Assembly: GCA_041648735.1 (NCBI GenBank)
Contig: JBAZOO010000008.1
Span: 46,761 to 110,760, forward strand
From: JBAZOO01 sp041648735
GTDB taxonomy: Bacteria; Verrucomicrobiota; Lentisphaeria; Oligosphaerales; CAITYL01
Length of the DNA: 64,000 nt
Direction: 5' to 3'
The notes beneath the pieces are model-generated. The model worked only from the letters and a program-made list of their open reading frames with translations, had not been told where the DNA came from and did no database searches. Positions 56,978 to 64,000 of the stretch are shown here, one piece after another. Every line of letters starts with the position of its first letter. The stretch's first letter is position 1. Made by a program: the position numbers and the translations under genes.

Positions 56978-58516
56978 TCATTTCCCGTTTCCCGCCGGCG
57001 TCTTGCCCCCGCCCAATTCCGCATGAGTCAGGGTTTCCCAGGCGAGGGCGAGGTTGGCGGGATTCATCTGGCTGGCGCGGACGCCCGGCTCCGGCTCCAC
57101 ATAGCACCAGCCAGGAGATTCCACCAGCTTCTTTGCAATGCCGGGGCGAATCGCCCGCTCAAGCAGCAGCCGCGTCCGCGGCAGCTCCAGGCCCATGCGG
57201 TTATGGTAATGGTTGTAGGCGATCTCGAACGTCGCGGGCATTCCCAGCGATTGGACGCGGTAGAACTCCTTGGGAATCGGATCCCCCACGCGGAGCAATG
57301 CTTCCAGCTCCATGAACGCGGTGATCCGTTTGGCGTGGATGGAATACAGGTCAACCCCCTGGTGCCAGGCGATTTCCGCGGTGTTGATCAGTTGGTAGAA
57401 GCCCATGTCGCAGTGCCCCAAATCCCGGAAGGTCTCGGCGCACAGGCCATCCACAAAGGCCGCCGGCGGCGCCCGATTCCACGCCACATCCTTGTCGTAT
57501 CTCACAAGTCCGCCGCGGTCGTCCCCCAGCTTGTTCGTTTTCATGACTGCGGCGACTTGGTCGCCGGCATAAATCCACGACTGTTTGCCGTCGGGAAACC
57601 GCCCCTCGTCAAGCTTGGCCAACGCGTCGTCCGACGGCAGGGTCAGCCAATAGTCCGGCTTGACCGGCTCGGGACCATCCGCCTTCAAATAGATCCAGGA
57701 CGGGACATAGCTCACCCAGCGGTGCATGGCCTCGGCGACGGCGGCCCGGTCGTTGGTGAACACGCCGATGGCCATCAGGGCGTTGATGACGCCGAAATGA
57801 CGGTTGCCGTAAGCCATGCGCTTGTGGAGGACCGGCAGATACGTCCGGCTGAGCATTTCGGAAAACCTGGCGATCTCCTCCGGCTTCCATTTCGGATAGG
57901 TCGCCCGGATCAGCTCGGCGCCCTGGGGAAACATGCAGCCTGTCCACTGGGCGGCCATATACCAGTTCGGGCCGTCGTGGCTTTTCAGGATGGTCCAGGC
58001 GTTGAAAATGTCAACCGCGTTTTGCGCATGCCTTTCATCGCCGGTGAAAATCCACATCAGCGCCTGGGTGTAGGCGGCGATGGAGTCATTGTTCTGGTCA
58101 TACGCGCCGCCCGCGGCCCCGCTCACCCCGAGAAAACCGGAGCTGACGGTTTCGTGAGGGCGGGGCTGGTATTTCAGGCTGGCATACTTCGACGCCTTCA
58201 TCTGCGCGAAGGCGCCCTTCCACGGCTCTTCGCCGGCTTCGATTTTCTTCTTGACTAGCTGCAACTCCTCCAGATTGTGCAACAATCCCGGATGTGCAAA
58301 CTGGGCGGGAACGGCGGGAAGGCTCAGCGCCAGGGGCGCCTGGGCGTTTTCATGGGGAAGCGGGGCCGCCGCCGGACTCGCCGCGGGGATGGCCAGGGAT
58401 GCGAGCCCCAGCGCCAGGCCGCCGAGGGCCAGGCCAAACTTGGCCGGAGCGAACCGGGATCCCCGATTCCGGAACTGCGGTTTCACCGCGCTGGCTTTGG
58501 AAAGGAAGCTGCCCAT
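56978..58516 (-). CDS. Alginate-lyase-superfamily secreted protein
   Basis: The 512-residue protein has a long signal region (hydrophobic LGLASLAIPAASPAAA) and an (alpha/alpha)-toroid typical of alginate-lyase-like proteins: FAHPGLLHNLEELQLVKKKI, AGEEPWKGAFAQMKASKYAS, ILKSHDGPNWYMAAQWTGC, NRHFGVINALMAIGVFTND and EIAWHQGVDLYSI with conserved His/Tyr/Asn. It would cut a uronic-acid polymer by beta-elimination; specificity is open. Its promoter carries an operator-like TGACACGATTCA at 58545. It is the first gene of the probable operon down to the MFS gene. Confidence 0.82.
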   Translation of the reverse strand: MGSFLSKASAVKPQFRNRGSRFAPAKFGLALGGLALGLASLAIPAASPAAAPLPHENAQAPLALSLPAVPAQFAHPGLLHNLEELQLVKKKIEAGEEPWKGAFAQMKASKYASLKYQPRPHETVSSGFLGVSGAAGGAYDQNNDSIAAYTQALMWIFTGDERHAQNAVDIFNAWTILKSHDGPNWYMAAQWTGCMFPQGAELIRATYPKWKPEEIARFSEMLSRTYLPVLHKRMAYGNRHFGVINALMAIGVFTNDRAAVAEAMHRWVSYVPSWIYLKADGPEPVKPDYWLTLPSDDALAKLDEGRFPDGKQSWIYAGDQVAAVMKTNKLGDDRGGLVRYDKDVAWNRAPPAAFVDGLCAETFRDLGHCDMGFYQLINTAEIAWHQGVDLYSIHAKRITAFMELEALLRVGDPIPKEFYRVQSLGMPATFEIAYNHYHNRMGLELPRTRLLLERAIRPGIAKKLVESPGWCYVEPEPGVRASQMNPANLALAWETLTHAELGGGKTPAGNGK

Positions 58517-58850
58517 ACGCCTCCGGACGGCCGCCGCCGCCAATTGACACGATTCAGCCATGCCCAAATGTAACCGCCGCCCGCCGCCGGTCAAGGCCGG
58601 CGGCGGCTGTTGCCGCTCATGGGGAACCGGACATGAATCAGCGGCGCGATCGTTTCCGCCAATGCGAACCGAAGCCGGAAGCGGAGCACCGCTGTTTCGG
58701 TCGGGGCTTTCCCAGGATGCCAGACCCAAGCTCCCTTCTCCGCGGGATGACGCCCCAAAGCGTTCCCATCGGCGAAAAATCCCGAAGCTTTGAGAAGAAC
58801 ACGGTCTGCCATGCGAGGCGGCAGATCTTTTCCGCTTCTCCAAACTGGCA
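58517..58850. other. Regulatory gap upstream of the alginate-lyase-like gene
   Basis: The ~330-bp gap holds the promoter and operator (58545-58594) in its left part. The remaining ~250 bp between 58600 and the SGNH gene end shows no recognisable gene; short frames there have no ribosome site or family resemblance. Confidence 0.6.
58545..58594 (-). promoter_or_regulatory. Promoter with LacI-type operator of the lyase-to-MFS operon
   Basis: Minus-strand TTGACC (58589-58594) and TACATT (58567-58572) have a 16-bp spacer. TGACACGATTCA (58545-58556, plus reading) lies just downstream of the expected start and is identical to the site at 62592-62603. Confidence 0.7.
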
Positions 58851-59729
58851 TCACTTTCCCTCTTTGAGCATTTCGGCGAGCAGCGGCTGCATCGCGTCGG
58901 CCCAGATTTGGTAGCCTGCGGCGCTGGGATGCAGCCCATCGGGCATGACCTCCTTGCGGATGAACCCCCGTTCATCGAGGAACTTGTCGCCGATGTCCAG
59001 GAATCGGGTTTGCTTGCCATCGTCCAGCGTGGCCAACTCCTTGTTGACCTGTGCGGTAAAGGCGCGGGCCCTTGCGGCCCAGGGCGGATTCACGGGATCG
59101 TGGAAGCGCGGGAAGATGCCTAGAAGCAAAAGTTTCGCCTGGGGCAGCTTGGCATGAATTTCCGCGACCACCTTCTTGACCCCGGCAACGACCCCGGGGT
59201 CGCCGCCGTTATTGACCCCGATCAACAGCACTACGACTTTCGGGGAAATGCCGTCCAACTCGCCATTTTCAATCCGCCACAGGACATTCTGGGTGCGATC
59301 CCCGCCGAAACCGAAATTCGCGGGGTTGTAGGCGCTGTAATACTTCCGCCAGATATCCTTGCCAACGGCGGGCCATCCCGCGGTGATCGAATCCCCGATG
59401 AAGAGCAGATCGATCGGGCCTTTCGTCTTGAGTTTCAAGAATCTCTCGTGCGCCGCCAGGAAGGTCTCGCTGGGCTGGCCGGTTTTATCCAATCTCATTG
59501 CGGGGACATCCGCCATTTCCTTCGCGGGACGAGAAGCCGGGGACGGAGCCGGCTGAGGCGCGGAAGCGGGATCGGCCGCCAATGCATTCAGGCAGAAGAG
59601 GTGAAGGCCGATCACCGCTGCGATGAGGATCCCCAGCGCTTTCAGATGTTGCCTGTCCATTCTTGAAGTGAACTCCAGTGATTGCCGCTTGGCGGGCGTG
59701 ATCAATTCCGCGGGGGACAACTGTTTCAT
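58851..59729 (-). CDS. SGNH/GDSL-type hydrolase, exported
   Basis: This is an SGNH-fold esterase: LLFIGDSITAGWPAVGKDIW (block I, Ser), NFGFGGDRTQNVLWR (Gly, block II), LLIGVNNGGDP (Asn, block III) and PDGLHPSAAGYQIWADAM (Asp-x-x-His, block V). It resembles platelet-activating-factor-acetylhydrolase-like and carbohydrate esterases that remove acetyl groups. A signal segment LGILIAAVIGLHLFCLNALA starts after MDRQHLK, so the ATG at 59660 (269 aa) may be the true start; 59729 has the better ribosome site. It follows the PL8 gene by ~36 bp and probably shares its transcript. Confidence 0.88.
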   Translation of the reverse strand: MKQLSPAELITPAKRQSLEFTSRMDRQHLKALGILIAAVIGLHLFCLNALAADPASAPQPAPSPASRPAKEMADVPAMRLDKTGQPSETFLAAHERFLKLKTKGPIDLLFIGDSITAGWPAVGKDIWRKYYSAYNPANFGFGGDRTQNVLWRIENGELDGISPKVVVLLIGVNNGGDPGVVAGVKKVVAEIHAKLPQAKLLLLGIFPRFHDPVNPPWAARARAFTAQVNKELATLDDGKQTRFLDIGDKFLDERGFIRKEVMPDGLHPSAAGYQIWADAMQPLLAEMLKEGK

Positions 59730-59764
59730 GGCTTTTTCCCTTATGCCTTTGCTGTTTTTCAGCA

Positions 59765-62536
59765 CTAGAACGCGGTGAAGCTGGAGCCGGCTTGGGCACC
59801 CGCGGGGAGGGCGCATTTTACGGCCGCGCCGTTGCGCCTGACGGTGATCTCCGCCAATTTTTGCGTCGGATCCGCGAGCGTGAGCCGGTTTGTTTTTTCA
59901 TTGAGGAGCAGGACGCAGGGTTTGTCGACGGCAATCGTTTTGCCAGCGGCATACGCGAGCGTTCCGGGCTCGTAGAAAATGGCCTGCGTCATCTTCAGCC
60001 TGGCGTGACGTACGGCCTGCAGTGCGGCGGTGTTGCCAAGAATGGTGACCTCCGGCGCGCGCACCTGCGCCTCAACTGTCGCCACCGAGGCGCCGGGAAG
60101 GACCACGTAGCTGTAGTGGTCCGCCTGGGGCCTGGCGCCGTGGTTGATCCAAATGGAGAACACCTTTGCGGTTGCCGTTGACTGATTGCCTCCCGAGGAC
60201 GCGACTTCATTCCACCTGCCGGCCTGCTCCTGGCTGCCAAGGATGAGGGTCAGCGGCTCGGGAAAGATGTAGCCGACGTGGTCATGCCAGGCCCATTTGA
60301 GCGTTGCATATTCCTGGAGCCCCGCCGGCGGCGTGCCCGGCCCCTTGCCGCTCTCCACGGTGATGTCGCCCCGGGCGAGGCATTGGTTGATGCCGGTGGT
60401 GATTGGGAGGGGCTCGTTGCCGGAGATGCCTGCGCCGAGGCAGACGATCTGGTCGTCAAAATAGAACCAGCCTTTTTGGGCGACCAAGCCATCACGATTG
60501 AGCGCCAGCGCGGCGACGCCGTATTCGCCGTCCGAAACCCCACCGACAAACTCGCTGGGATTGGTGATCCGCCAATTCCGTGGCTTGAGCCGGGTTTTGT
60601 CGGTGATGCTCGGCGACGTCACCCCGGGTAGCCGCGACCAATCCCAGACGGGGAAAATGTCGTCATATTCACGGCCGGTCAGGTAAACATACGTGGCCCC
60701 ATCCCCCAGGTACCCGCCCTGGAGGTTTTCACCGTTGACCAGTTCGCTGGCGTAGGTTCGCGCGGAACTCATCCGCGTGGAAACGTAATAGCCCGGCCGC
60801 CGGTGTACCATGAAATCCGCGCGCCAGAAGTATTTGTTGCTCGCCGGGATGTTCGTTGCCGATGCGGAGGCGCTGTCCCGGTCCATCGCGGCCTGGTATT
60901 CCGCGGCATGGGCCGCGTCCGCCACTTTCGCCGTGGCGAGGATGCGGAGCACCTCCCGCCCTTTTCCGCGGGGGGATTGCGGGCCAAGCTGGCGGCCGCA
61001 GGCGTTGATGTCCATGACGCCTTTCCAGACGACCGTGCTCTCCCCCTTCAAGAGGTAATCCCTGACAATCCCCAGTTTGTGTTGATCCAGCGCCAGACTG
61101 GTGTCGCGCAACACCGTCAGCCACATGACGATGTCCCCGGCGAATCCAAGGCCATAGTTGCCGAGTTGCAACTGCGGGCCGTGTTGAAAGAAGGAGAAGT
61201 CGGGCTGGATCCCATCCTGCGTGGAGAGGAGCACCACGCCCGAGCCGCCCCTGGTCACTTTCGGTTCGTGCCCGCCGGCCTGCGTGGCGACGGCGACCTC
61301 CTCGAAAATGACTTGGCGCGCGTGTTGCACCAACTCAAAATCAGAGGTGAGCAGGCCGCGGGTCAGCGCGTTGGCCGCCACCCACACCCGGTTTTGCCCG
61401 GTGAGCAGCCCGCGGCCACCAAAATAGGGGGGGCTGTCAATGACCGCACGGGAGACGATCCGGATTCCCGCGGCGCGTTCCCGCGGGGAAAGCTCCGCGT
61501 CCAAGAGGAGCATGATGGTCGAAAGCTCGCGCGGCACGCCGATTTCGCTGTGCCACCAGTTGGGGTTGCGGTAATCCATTTGCAGCCAGTGGCCGAGGGC
61601 CGCATGGATCGCCTTGGACAGCGCGGGATCACCGTGCAGCCTGCCTTCCGGCGACGTGTACGCCATGCACATCTTGTTGAGGCGGCTGAGATGATCGCTG
61701 GTCCGCCAGTAGCCGCTGGTCTGGTCCGCGTAGTTGACGTCGGGCCAGGTCCCGTCCGCGGCCAGCGATTTCAGCCATGCGGCGACCAGCTCTTCGTCCT
61801 TGCCGGCACCGGTGGCCATCTTCCAGGCTTCACGCTGATAGTCGCGGAATTGCTTCTTGGCAACGGCCATCTCCGCCAGTTGTTCCGGCGCGGCGATTTT
61901 GACGGCGGCTTTGACCAACGCCAATCCATCCAAGTACAGCACCGCCTCAGGATCCGGCTTGATTCCCCAGCCGGCCACGGTGAACGAGATGGAGTCGATC
62001 TGATTCCAGCCGGCGGGGGCGCGGGTGCGGCCAAAACGGGAAAACGGGATGGCGACTTCTTTCCAGCCCTCCCAGGCGACGGTCAGCCGGGAACTGAAAT
62101 AGGAGAAGATCTTCGGGTCGCTGCGGGAAGTGAGCACCACCATCATGGAAACCGGACGCGGTGTTGCATTGTAAATCCAGAGCCGCATGCCATCGAAGCC
62201 GCTCCAGTCATGCGGGATGTTGCCGGTGGAGACGGAATTGTTCAGCGGGTGATCCTTCCAGAGTCCGGAATGTTTCCCGGTTTTCACTTGGTTGGTGGAA
62301 AGCTCGAGCCCTTTCCAATCGCCAGTCTCGAAGCCGATGGCAACGGCGCCCACGCCGGCCGACTCGGCCGCGGCCGTGCCGGCCGCCGCGGCCATTGCGT
62401 TCCACGTCCCGAGTGCGAAGGCCATGAGCGTCAACCCACGCCTTAACCGCTTGGCGGCGGCGGCCAGGCACGGAATGGCCGGCGCGGCCCCAATGCGTTT
62501 TTGCTTGCTCCGTTCCGTGGTGGGGAGGTGTCTCAT
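59765..62536 (-). CDS. PL8-family polysaccharide lyase
   Basis: The 923-residue secreted lyase has a signal peptide (LTLMAFALGTWNAMAAAAG), a ~170-residue N-terminal carbohydrate-binding-like domain (GFETGDWKGLELSTNQVKTG, WSGFDGMRLWIYNATPRP), then the PL8 toroid (DYRNPNWWHSEIGVPRELST, DGIQPDFSFFQHGPQLQLGN, YGLGFAGDI with catalytic His/Tyr) and C-terminal beta-sandwiches (ELVNGENLQGGYLGDGATYV). PL8 covers hyaluronate, chondroitin and xanthan lyases; which one applies is not readable. Transcription starts from an operator-bearing promoter at 62592-62639. It is the longest gene of the cluster and has noticeably lower GC than the left half of the window. Confidence 0.9.
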   Translation of the reverse strand: MRHLPTTERSKQKRIGAAPAIPCLAAAAKRLRRGLTLMAFALGTWNAMAAAAGTAAAESAGVGAVAIGFETGDWKGLELSTNQVKTGKHSGLWKDHPLNNSVSTGNIPHDWSGFDGMRLWIYNATPRPVSMMVVLTSRSDPKIFSYFSSRLTVAWEGWKEVAIPFSRFGRTRAPAGWNQIDSISFTVAGWGIKPDPEAVLYLDGLALVKAAVKIAAPEQLAEMAVAKKQFRDYQREAWKMATGAGKDEELVAAWLKSLAADGTWPDVNYADQTSGYWRTSDHLSRLNKMCMAYTSPEGRLHGDPALSKAIHAALGHWLQMDYRNPNWWHSEIGVPRELSTIMLLLDAELSPRERAAGIRIVSRAVIDSPPYFGGRGLLTGQNRVWVAANALTRGLLTSDFELVQHARQVIFEEVAVATQAGGHEPKVTRGGSGVVLLSTQDGIQPDFSFFQHGPQLQLGNYGLGFAGDIVMWLTVLRDTSLALDQHKLGIVRDYLLKGESTVVWKGVMDINACGRQLGPQSPRGKGREVLRILATAKVADAAHAAEYQAAMDRDSASASATNIPASNKYFWRADFMVHRRPGYYVSTRMSSARTYASELVNGENLQGGYLGDGATYVYLTGREYDDIFPVWDWSRLPGVTSPSITDKTRLKPRNWRITNPSEFVGGVSDGEYGVAALALNRDGLVAQKGWFYFDDQIVCLGAGISGNEPLPITTGINQCLARGDITVESGKGPGTPPAGLQEYATLKWAWHDHVGYIFPEPLTLILGSQEQAGRWNEVASSGGNQSTATAKVFSIWINHGARPQADHYSYVVLPGASVATVEAQVRAPEVTILGNTAALQAVRHARLKMTQAIFYEPGTLAYAAGKTIAVDKPCVLLLNEKTNRLTLADPTQKLAEITVRRNGAAVKCALPAGAQAGSSFTAF

Positions 62537-62591
62537 GGCTGCCTTGGGCGAAGAGGATGACCAAGCCCCGGGGACGGCCGCGGCCCGCGAC

Positions 62592-62639
62592 TGACACGAT
62601 TCAGTTTTTTACTATAGCCGCCGCTGGCCACCGGGTCAA
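62592..62639 (-). promoter_or_regulatory. Promoter with LacI-type operator of the PL8-SGNH operon
   Basis: Minus-strand TTGACC (62634-62639) and TATAGT (62611-62616) are separated by exactly 17 bp, a near-consensus promoter. TGACACGATTCA (62592-62603, plus reading) sits over the expected start site, ideal for repression. Confidence 0.78.
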
Positions 62640-62715
62640 GCCAGTCCGGCAACTTTTCCCGCCACGACCACCAACCTTGGCGAAGAACCCAATTCCCAAA
62701 AAAGGCGCGGCGGGG

Positions 62716-62744
62716 TTGATCCGATTCAAGCGCGGCGGTAGAGT
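62716..62744 (+). promoter_or_regulatory. Promoter of the cluster LacI gene with an internal operator-like site
   Basis: TTGATC (62716-62721) and TAGAGT (62739-62744) have a 17-bp spacer. TGATCCGATTCA (62717-62728) overlaps the -35 and spacer and shares TGA..CGATTCA with the two lyase operators. Confidence 0.6.
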
Positions 62745-62767
62745 AGGGGCGCACTTGGAGAAGGTTC

Positions 62768-63853
62768 ATGGCCCGCCCCGTCACTGCCACCGCCCCCACA
62801 GCCCCGCGGCGGCGCATCACCAGCCTGGACGTGGCCCGCGAGGCGGGCGTGTCCCGCACCCTGGTCTCCTACGTCCTGAACAATGTCGCCGGCATCAAAG
62901 TCCGCGAGGGGACGCGCCGCGCCATCATCGAGGCCGCCGACCGCCTCCACTACCGCCCGAACCAGTCCGCCCGCGCCATCCGCACCGGCCGCTTCCGCTG
63001 CCTCGCCCTCCTCCTCGGTCCCCGCTATTACCTCCCCCCCGAACTCATCGGCGGGCTGTACCGCGCCACCACCCGGCGCGACCTGCACCTGGCCCTCGCC
63101 GCCCTGCCTGAAGCCAAGCTGATCAACGAAGAACAGGCCCCGAAGATCCTCCGCGAACTGCTCGCGGACGGCCTGCTGATCAACACCATCGAGGACGCAC
63201 CGCCGCTGCTCTACGACCGGCTGAACCAGTTCCGCATTCCCGGCGTGGCCATCAACAGCAGACGCGCCCATGACTGCGTGTATTCCGACGACCGGGCGGC
63301 GGCCCGGCACGCCGTGGCGGCGCTGGCGGAGATGGGGCACCGCCGCATCCTGTACGCCAATTTCTCGGAGCATCGGCATGGGCCGCCGCATTACAGCGTC
63401 GCCGACCGCGAGGGCGGCTACCGGGAAGGGATGGCGACGGCCGGCTTGACGCCGCATTCCTGTGGCGCCGACCTGGTGGAAGACGCCGCGGCGCGCGTGG
63501 CGCTGGCCGCGAAGCTGCTCGGCGCGCCGCCGCGGCCGACGGCGGTGGTGGCCTATTCCTATCCCACGGCGGCGGCGCTGCACGCGGCGGCCCTGACCCT
63601 GGGGCTGCGCGTGCCCGGCGACCTTTCGCTCCTGACCTTGGACAACCGCCCTTTCGACTATCTGGGGCTGCCCATGAGCACCCTGGAGATCCCGTGGGAC
63701 GCCGTGGCGGAAAACGCCGTCGAAATGCTTCTCGCCAAGATCGAAAACCCGCGGATGAGCCTGCCCTCCCGGGCGGTCGCCTACAGCCCGGAGATCCGCG
63801 GCGGCACCTGCGCCCCGCCGCCGCCGCCCCAAACCGCCCACGCTGAAGCGTGA
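62768..63853 (+). CDS. LacI-family transcriptional regulator of the polysaccharide cluster
   Basis: The 361-residue regulator has a canonical LacI HTH (ITSLDVAREAGVSRTLVSYV, LNNVAGIKV) and hinge (ADRLHYRPNQSARAIRTGR), followed by the ligand-binding domain (LLADGLLINTIEDAPPL, VAALAEMGHRRILYANFSEH, PTAVVAYSYPTAAALHA, LSLLTLDNRPFDYLGLPMST). It is divergent from the PL8 operon. Matching operator-like sites occur at its own promoter and two cluster promoters. It is expected to release DNA on binding an oligosaccharide from the polymer. The C-terminus is proline-rich and its stop codon lies inside a hairpin repeat. Confidence 0.93.
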   Translation: MARPVTATAPTAPRRRITSLDVAREAGVSRTLVSYVLNNVAGIKVREGTRRAIIEAADRLHYRPNQSARAIRTGRFRCLALLLGPRYYLPPELIGGLYRATTRRDLHLALAALPEAKLINEEQAPKILRELLADGLLINTIEDAPPLLYDRLNQFRIPGVAINSRRAHDCVYSDDRAAARHAVAALAEMGHRRILYANFSEHRHGPPHYSVADREGGYREGMATAGLTPHSCGADLVEDAAARVALAAKLLGAPPRPTAVVAYSYPTAAALHAAALTLGLRVPGDLSLLTLDNRPFDYLGLPMSTLEIPWDAVAENAVEMLLAKIENPRMSLPSRAVAYSPEIRGGTCAPPPPPQTAHAEA

Positions 63854-63895
63854 ACTCCAACCCGAACCGCCCACGCTGGAGTTCACACTTCAGCG
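63841..63895. repeat. Copy 2 of the dispersed hairpin element
   Basis: CGCTGAAGCGTGAACTCCA (63841-63859) is inverted as TGGAGTTCACACTTCAGCG (63877-63895) with one mismatch and a 17-base loop. The LacI stop codon lies in the left arm. The first 28 bases match the copy at 12232 almost exactly. No T-run follows. Confidence 0.85.
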
Positions 63896-64000
63896 AAGCC
63901 ACCGGCACGGCGGCCTGAAACCATAGGGAGAGACTTGATTTATTGCCCTGGCGTGCTTGGCTATAGGCGTGACACCCGCCGCCGGCATCTTGTGCTCGTC
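63896..64000. other. Right window edge, no gene identified
   Basis: About 100 bp after the hairpin repeat contain no start of a recognisable gene; GGCTATAGGCG near 63960 looks like part of a promoter but the window ends too soon to judge. Confidence 0.5.

Noticed and set aside
63841..63895. Intrinsic terminator of the LacI gene
   Set aside because: The hairpin overlaps the stop codon, has no T-run and matches a repeat at 12232, so it is better called a dispersed element.
1..64000. tRNA/rRNA genes, insertion sequences, integrases or prophage
   Set aside because: No cloverleaf with a conserved T-loop, no rRNA core sequence and no transposase, integrase or phage structural protein was found on reading both strands.

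Overview
The window is a 64-kb, high-GC (mostly well above 60%) chromosomal segment of an anaerobic bacterium, most likely from the PVC group (Lentisphaerota/Kiritimatiellota-like). The pointers are pseudopilins with the prepilin-type leader (one with an H-X9-DG tail), a PEP-CTERM protein with autotransporter-type beta-strand repeats, GH172/DUF2961 proteins, LacI regulators next to secreted carbohydrate enzymes, an NAD-linked [FeFe] hydrogenase and an anaerobic (cobalt-early) cobalamin pathway. Taxonomy is inferred from gene content only; no rRNA or tRNA gene was seen.

Layout. (1) 1-12.7 kb: a minus-strand tetrapyrrole/cobamide region. A cobalamin riboswitch with its own promoter and terminator precedes cbiK-cbiL-(Gate-domain membrane protein)-cbiC-cbiD-(Met8-HemA fusion)-(HemC-SUMT-HemD fusion)-hemB. 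The HemC part lacks the domain that normally carries the dipyrromethane-cofactor cysteine. A second cobalamin riboswitch precedes a ThiC-like gene, interpreted as bzaF (5-hydroxybenzimidazole synthase), and cobT. A third, on the plus strand, precedes a two-transmembrane protein fused to a pseudopilin, which is the strangest arrangement here. (2) 14-17.6 kb: a GT39-like membrane glycosyltransferase, rlmN and an MBL-fold hydrolase. (3) 17.7-25.5 kb: a minus-strand block of secreted proteins (small exported protein, lipoprotein glycosidase, PL22-like lyase, pseudopilin, PEP-CTERM protein) headed by a LacI regulator with probable operators. (4) 25.7-36.7 kb: housekeeping and regulatory genes (murI, secretin-like protein, bipA/typA, IclR, rbgA/ylqF, a ferredoxin-like protein, a response-regulator phosphatase, stand-alone AICAR transformylase, GH172). 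(5) 37.4-41.6 kb: hydCBA, a trimeric probably electron-bifurcating [FeFe] hydrogenase. (6) 41.7-48.7 kb: MFS and MarC membrane proteins, DUF2784, two AraC regulators, a Gfo/Idh/MocA oxidoreductase and a sugar isomerase. (7) 48.9-63.9 kb: a polysaccharide-use cluster (MFS transporter with two compensating frameshifts, GH94 phosphorylase, zinc ribbon, DUF3863-like protein, GH172, CE7 esterase, alginate-lyase-like protein, SGNH hydrolase, PL8 lyase) and a divergent LacI regulator.

How it works together. Region 1 would make a cobamide from porphobilinogen onward, with 5-hydroxybenzimidazole as probable lower ligand, repressed by cobamide through riboswitches. The last cluster looks like a LacI-controlled regulon: three matching sites of form TGAnnCGATTCA lie at the promoters of the lyase operon, the PL8 operon and the regulator itself. 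Its enzymes would cut an acidic, acetylated polysaccharide outside the cell, import oligosaccharides by MFS and split them phosphorolytically.

Repeats. A 13-bp perfect palindrome (TGCGGACTCCGCA) occurs five times between or at the ends of genes. A 46-bp tandem repeat of the CACGAAACACACGAA type and a dispersed hairpin (12.2 kb and 63.8 kb) are also present. No insertion sequence, CRISPR array or prophage was found.
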